In this document: positions 15,098-17,115 of the stretch, in pieces
Position numbering within the stretch: the first letter of the stretch is position 1
Layout: every line of letters starts with the position of its first letter
Assembly: GCA_046538945.1 (NCBI GenBank)
Contig: JBKHHW010000061.1
Coordinates: 1 to 17,115 of the forward strand
Reading direction: 5' to 3'
Origin: JAEZKC01 sp046538945
Lineage (GTDB): Bacteria > Fibrobacterota > Chitinivibrionia > Chitinivibrionales > Chitinispirillaceae
DNA: 17,115 nucleotides
Notes under the pieces: generated by a model
Databases searched by the model: none
Seen by the model: the letters and a program-made list of their open reading frames with translations, nothing else
What the model was told of the DNA's origin: nothing
Position numbers and translations under genes: made by a program

Positions 15098-16060
15098 ATG
15101 CTTTCTTTCAAAAACAAACTTATTCTTGCACCCATGGCCGGAATCGCAGACACGGTTTTCCGCCGGCTCTGCAAAAAAAACGGTGCGGACATGGTGGTTT
15201 CCGAAATGGTTTCTGCTGACGGTCTGCATTATGGTTCCCCCAATACGGAGTCTCTTATGGCGTTTGATCCGTCTGAAAAACCCATCGGCATTCAGCTTTT
15301 CGGTTCCGACCCTGACAGACTTGCCGAGGCGGCCCGTTTTGCTCAGGACCGGGTCAGGCCCGATTTCATTGATCTCAATTCCGGCTGCCCGGTGCTCAAG
15401 GTGGTCAAACGCAACGGCGGTTCTGCCCTTCTGAAAAACCCCAGGCTTTTTGAGAAAATCGTGCGTGCTCTGACTGATGCCGTTTCCATACCGGTGACGG
15501 TCAAAATCCGCTCAGGATGGAGAAAGCATGAATGGGTCGATGAAGAATTTGCGCGTATCGCAGAAGCGAGTGGTGCAGCAGCTTTGACCCTCCACCCCAG
15601 ATCTCAGACTATGATGTTCACCGGGCACTCTTTTTGGGAACGTATCAGGGTTGTGAAAAGGGCAGTTTCTATTCCGGTAGTGGGAAACGGAGATATTTTC
15701 AGCGGCGAGGATGCACTTAGGATGTTTTCCGAAACCGGTTGCGATGCGGTCATGGTGGGAAGGGGATCGTATGGTAACCCCTGGATTTTCAAGGAGATAA
15801 GGGCTGCAATGGAAGGATGTGCATTTAGTGCTCCCTCCAGGGAAGAACGTTGTGCTACAGTTCTGGAACACATACGCCTCTTTCGCAGTGTGCATGGAGA
15901 ACAGCGTGCCTGCGGGGAGATGAAAAAACACTCCGCCTGGTATCTCAAGGGCCTTCCCGGAGCATCCGCTGCAAGAAGCAGGCTAAACCAAGCGGGCAGC
16001 TCCGTTGAACTGGAGGAGATTGTGGAGGATGTGCTCACAACAAAGGCAGAAACGAGGTAA
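15098..16060 (+). CDS. dus: tRNA-dihydrouridine synthase (DusB-like)
   Basis: A 320-residue FMN enzyme that reduces uridines in the tRNA D-loop to dihydrouridine with NADPH. APMAGIADTVFR at 11-22 begins the TIM barrel. C97 in LNSGCPVLKV is the catalytic acid, followed by GGSALL. K136, H166, GNGDI (196-200) and GRGSYGNPWI (221-230) build the FMN phosphate site. The short C-terminal helical domain is complete. The spacing GCPxxKV...GSALL points to the DusB group. An upstream GTG at 15041 would add 19 residues that overlap a hairpin and look non-conserved, so ATG 15098 is preferred although its ribosome-binding site is weak. larB begins 5 nt after the stop. Confidence 0.95.
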   Translation: MLSFKNKLILAPMAGIADTVFRRLCKKNGADMVVSEMVSADGLHYGSPNTESLMAFDPSEKPIGIQLFGSDPDRLAEAARFAQDRVRPDFIDLNSGCPVLKVVKRNGGSALLKNPRLFEKIVRALTDAVSIPVTVKIRSGWRKHEWVDEEFARIAEASGAAALTLHPRSQTMMFTGHSFWERIRVVKRAVSIPVVGNGDIFSGEDALRMFSETGCDAVMVGRGSYGNPWIFKEIRAAMEGCAFSAPSREERCATVLEHIRLFRSVHGEQRACGEMKKHSAWYLKGLPGASAARSRLNQAGSSVELEEIVEDVLTTKAETR

Positions 16061-16065
16061 GTAAT

Positions 16066-16824
16066 ATGGATAAAAACAGGTTGGATGAAATTCTGAAATC
16101 TCTGTACGACAGAACAACAAGCCCGCAGCAGGCCTCGGAGCTGCTGAGAAATCTGCCTTTTGAGGATCTGGGGTTTGCCAAGGTGGACCATCACCGTGCT
16201 CTGCGCAAAGGATTTCCGGAGGTGATTTTCTGTCAGAGCAAAACTCCGGAGCAGGTTGTGGCAATCGTACAATCACAGCTGAATCATGATGAGACCGTTT
16301 TCGGGACCAGGGCGTGTTCCGAGGTGATCCAGGCAGTGAAGAAGGCGTGTCCTCAAGTGGAGTGTAATGAATCTGTCGGGTGTTTCTGGAAAAAAAGCAG
16401 TAGTTGGAAACCTAAGGAGCGGGTCCGGGGAGAGGTGCTGGTGTGTTCGGCCGGAACCTCGGACTGTTCGGTAGCTGCGGAGGCCAGGGTGACACTGGAT
16501 GTTCTGGGTCACCCCTGCAACTTTGTGGATGATGTGGGTGTTGCCGGAATACACCGGCTCTTCGCTCATAAGGAACTGCTTGAAAATGCGTCGGTTATAA
16601 TCGTAGTTGCAGGTATGGAGGGTGCACTTCCTTCCGTAGTGACCGGGTTGGTGTCCTGTCCTGTTATAGGCGTGCCGACCAGTGTGGGCTACGGATCTCA
16701 CCTGAATGGGCTTGTTCCTCTTTTCGCCATGCTCAACTCCTGCAGTTCGGGTCTTACGGTGGTGAATATTGATAACGGGTTCGGGGCGGGGTGCGCAGCG
16801 GCTGCCATGAACAGTTTGGATTGA
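16066..16824 (+). CDS. larB: Nickel-pincer cofactor biosynthesis protein LarB
   Basis: LarB carboxylates and hydrolyses nicotinic acid adenine dinucleotide, the first step toward the nickel-pincer nucleotide used by lactate racemase and related LarA-type enzymes. The 252 residues match the family: a helical N terminus, then an AIR-carboxylase-like domain with SAGTSDCSVAAEA (128-140), DDVGVAGIHRL (155-165), VAGMEGALPSVV (181-192) and GVPTSVGYG (202-210). C226 in LNSCSSG lies in the conserved segment expected to hold the essential cysteine. GAGG at 16054-16057, inside the end of dus, is the ribosome-binding site, so translation is coupled to dus. No larA, larC or larE is in the window. Confidence 0.95.
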   Translation: MDKNRLDEILKSLYDRTTSPQQASELLRNLPFEDLGFAKVDHHRALRKGFPEVIFCQSKTPEQVVAIVQSQLNHDETVFGTRACSEVIQAVKKACPQVECNESVGCFWKKSSSWKPKERVRGEVLVCSAGTSDCSVAAEARVTLDVLGHPCNFVDDVGVAGIHRLFAHKELLENASVIIVVAGMEGALPSVVTGLVSCPVIGVPTSVGYGSHLNGLVPLFAMLNSCSSGLTVVNIDNGFGAGCAAAAMNSLD

Positions 16825-16870
16825 GTGTTGGTGGTTTGATGATCTGAAAATGCCCTAGTAGTGGCAGTAG

Positions 16871-16890
16871 ATTCACCCCGGGGAAACCCC
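16871..16890. repeat. Right-arm-like remnant of the palindromic repeat
   Basis: ATTCACCCCGGGGAAACCCC resembles the right arm and flank of copy 2 (ATTTCACCTCCGGGGAACCCC) with small differences. No matching left arm is clear. It may be a decayed copy or chance similarity of GC-rich DNA. Confidence 0.35.
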
Positions 16891-16894
16891 TTTT
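16880..16894 (+). terminator. Weak candidate terminator after larB
   Basis: GGGG-AAA-CCCC followed by TTTT, 56 nt after the larB stop. The 4-bp stem is short for an intrinsic terminator, but position and the T-run fit. Confidence 0.35.
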
Positions 16895-17065
16895 CTGTTT
16901 ACACTTCACCTGCCAATTTATCCCCCTTCTATATAAAATACTGGCGAATCCAACCGATTTTCCTTATATTATGATTACATGTTCATGGTAAAAATGCCCG
17001 GGTCCACCGATCCCGACCCGTTCACCTTAACTGGCGCCGTCCCGAATCCGGATAATCCCCAACGC

Positions 17066-17082
17066 CCCTTTCGCAAGGGAGG
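17066..17082 (+). promoter_or_regulatory. Ribosome-binding site overlapped by a small hairpin
   Basis: AAGGGAGG (17075-17082) is a strong ribosome-binding site 6 nt before the ATG at 17089. Its first five bases pair with CCCTT at 17066-17070 around the loop TCGC. The stem could partly hide the site, but at 5 bp it would be easily opened. Confidence 0.45.
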
Positions 17083-17088
17083 AAACAG

Positions 17089-17115
17089 ATGTCTGAACAA
17101 AAATGGCTGCTTGCC
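17089..17115 (+). CDS. Start of an unidentified gene (partial)
   Basis: ATG at 17089 follows a strong ribosome-binding site and opens a frame of nine codons (MSEQKWLLA) to the window edge. The spacing and the hydrophobic run beginning after Lys-Trp make it a real gene start, but too little is visible to name a product. Confidence 0.65.

Larger units (their letters stand above)
16825..17088. other. Intergenic region before the last gene
   Basis: These 264 bp hold the repeat remnant and weak terminator, an AT-rich block around 16930-16980 with TATATT/TATTAT (16965-16972) that could be a -10 element, a 6-bp inverted repeat (CGGGTC 16999-17004, GACCCG 17015-17020), and a hairpin over the final ribosome-binding site. 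No convincing -35 was found. Confidence 0.5.

Overview
The window looks like a chromosomal stretch of a motile, free-living bacterium with moderate GC and dense, mostly intact genes. Nothing marks it as phage, plasmid or insertion-sequence DNA. The chemotaxis set includes CheD and a CheX-type phosphatase, as in many non-enterobacterial lineages. There is a periplasmic protein rich in Asp-Ser-Leu, a PAC2-family protein and an isolated LarB. Together these suggest a deep-branching group, perhaps Fibrobacterota/Chitinivibrionia-like. That placement is a guess from gene style, not shown by the sequence.

1-3306 (+): a compact chemotaxis operon. It starts with the 3' end of cheR (1-83), then a CheY-like receiver, cheD, a second CheY, a CheX-like phosphatase, cheB and a third receiver. 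Several junctions overlap by 4 nt (ATGA), which implies translational coupling. CheR (methylation), CheB (demethylation/deamidation) and CheD (deamidation) form the receptor adaptation system. The receivers and the CheX-like protein would carry and remove the phosphoryl signal.

3441-4121 (-): a small cysteine-rich zinc-ribbon protein of unknown role. 4360-7316 (+): a membrane sensor histidine kinase (MASE3-PAS-GAF-HisKA-HATPase) overlapping by 4 nt with a YfcE/MJ0936-type metallophosphoesterase. 7320-11014 (-): a PAS/GAF-like/HD-GYP cyclic-di-GMP phosphodiesterase followed by an exported helical-repeat protein with a long Ser/Asp-rich segment.

11015-11538: the only long gene-free stretch. 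It holds two related hairpin-forming repeats that share an exact 17-nt right arm. A third, shorter relative lies after dinB (13118-13147) and a right-arm-like remnant after larB (16871-16890). This small dispersed palindromic repeat family is the most unusual structure I can see in the window.

11539-13035 (+): yhbY and dinB (DNA polymerase IV), 6 nt apart. 13238-13996 (+): a GT-A-type glycosyltransferase. 14024-14944 (-): a PAC2-family protein. 15098-16824 (+): a DusB-like tRNA-dihydrouridine synthase followed closely by larB, for nickel-pincer cofactor synthesis. At 17089 a further gene begins and runs off the window; its Shine-Dalgarno overlaps a small hairpin.

I found no tRNA, rRNA, CRISPR array, transposase or recognisable defence system. 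I did not find a clearly new multi-gene system. The best leads are the palindromic repeats, the kinase-phosphoesterase coupling, the orphan zinc-ribbon protein and the PAC2 protein.
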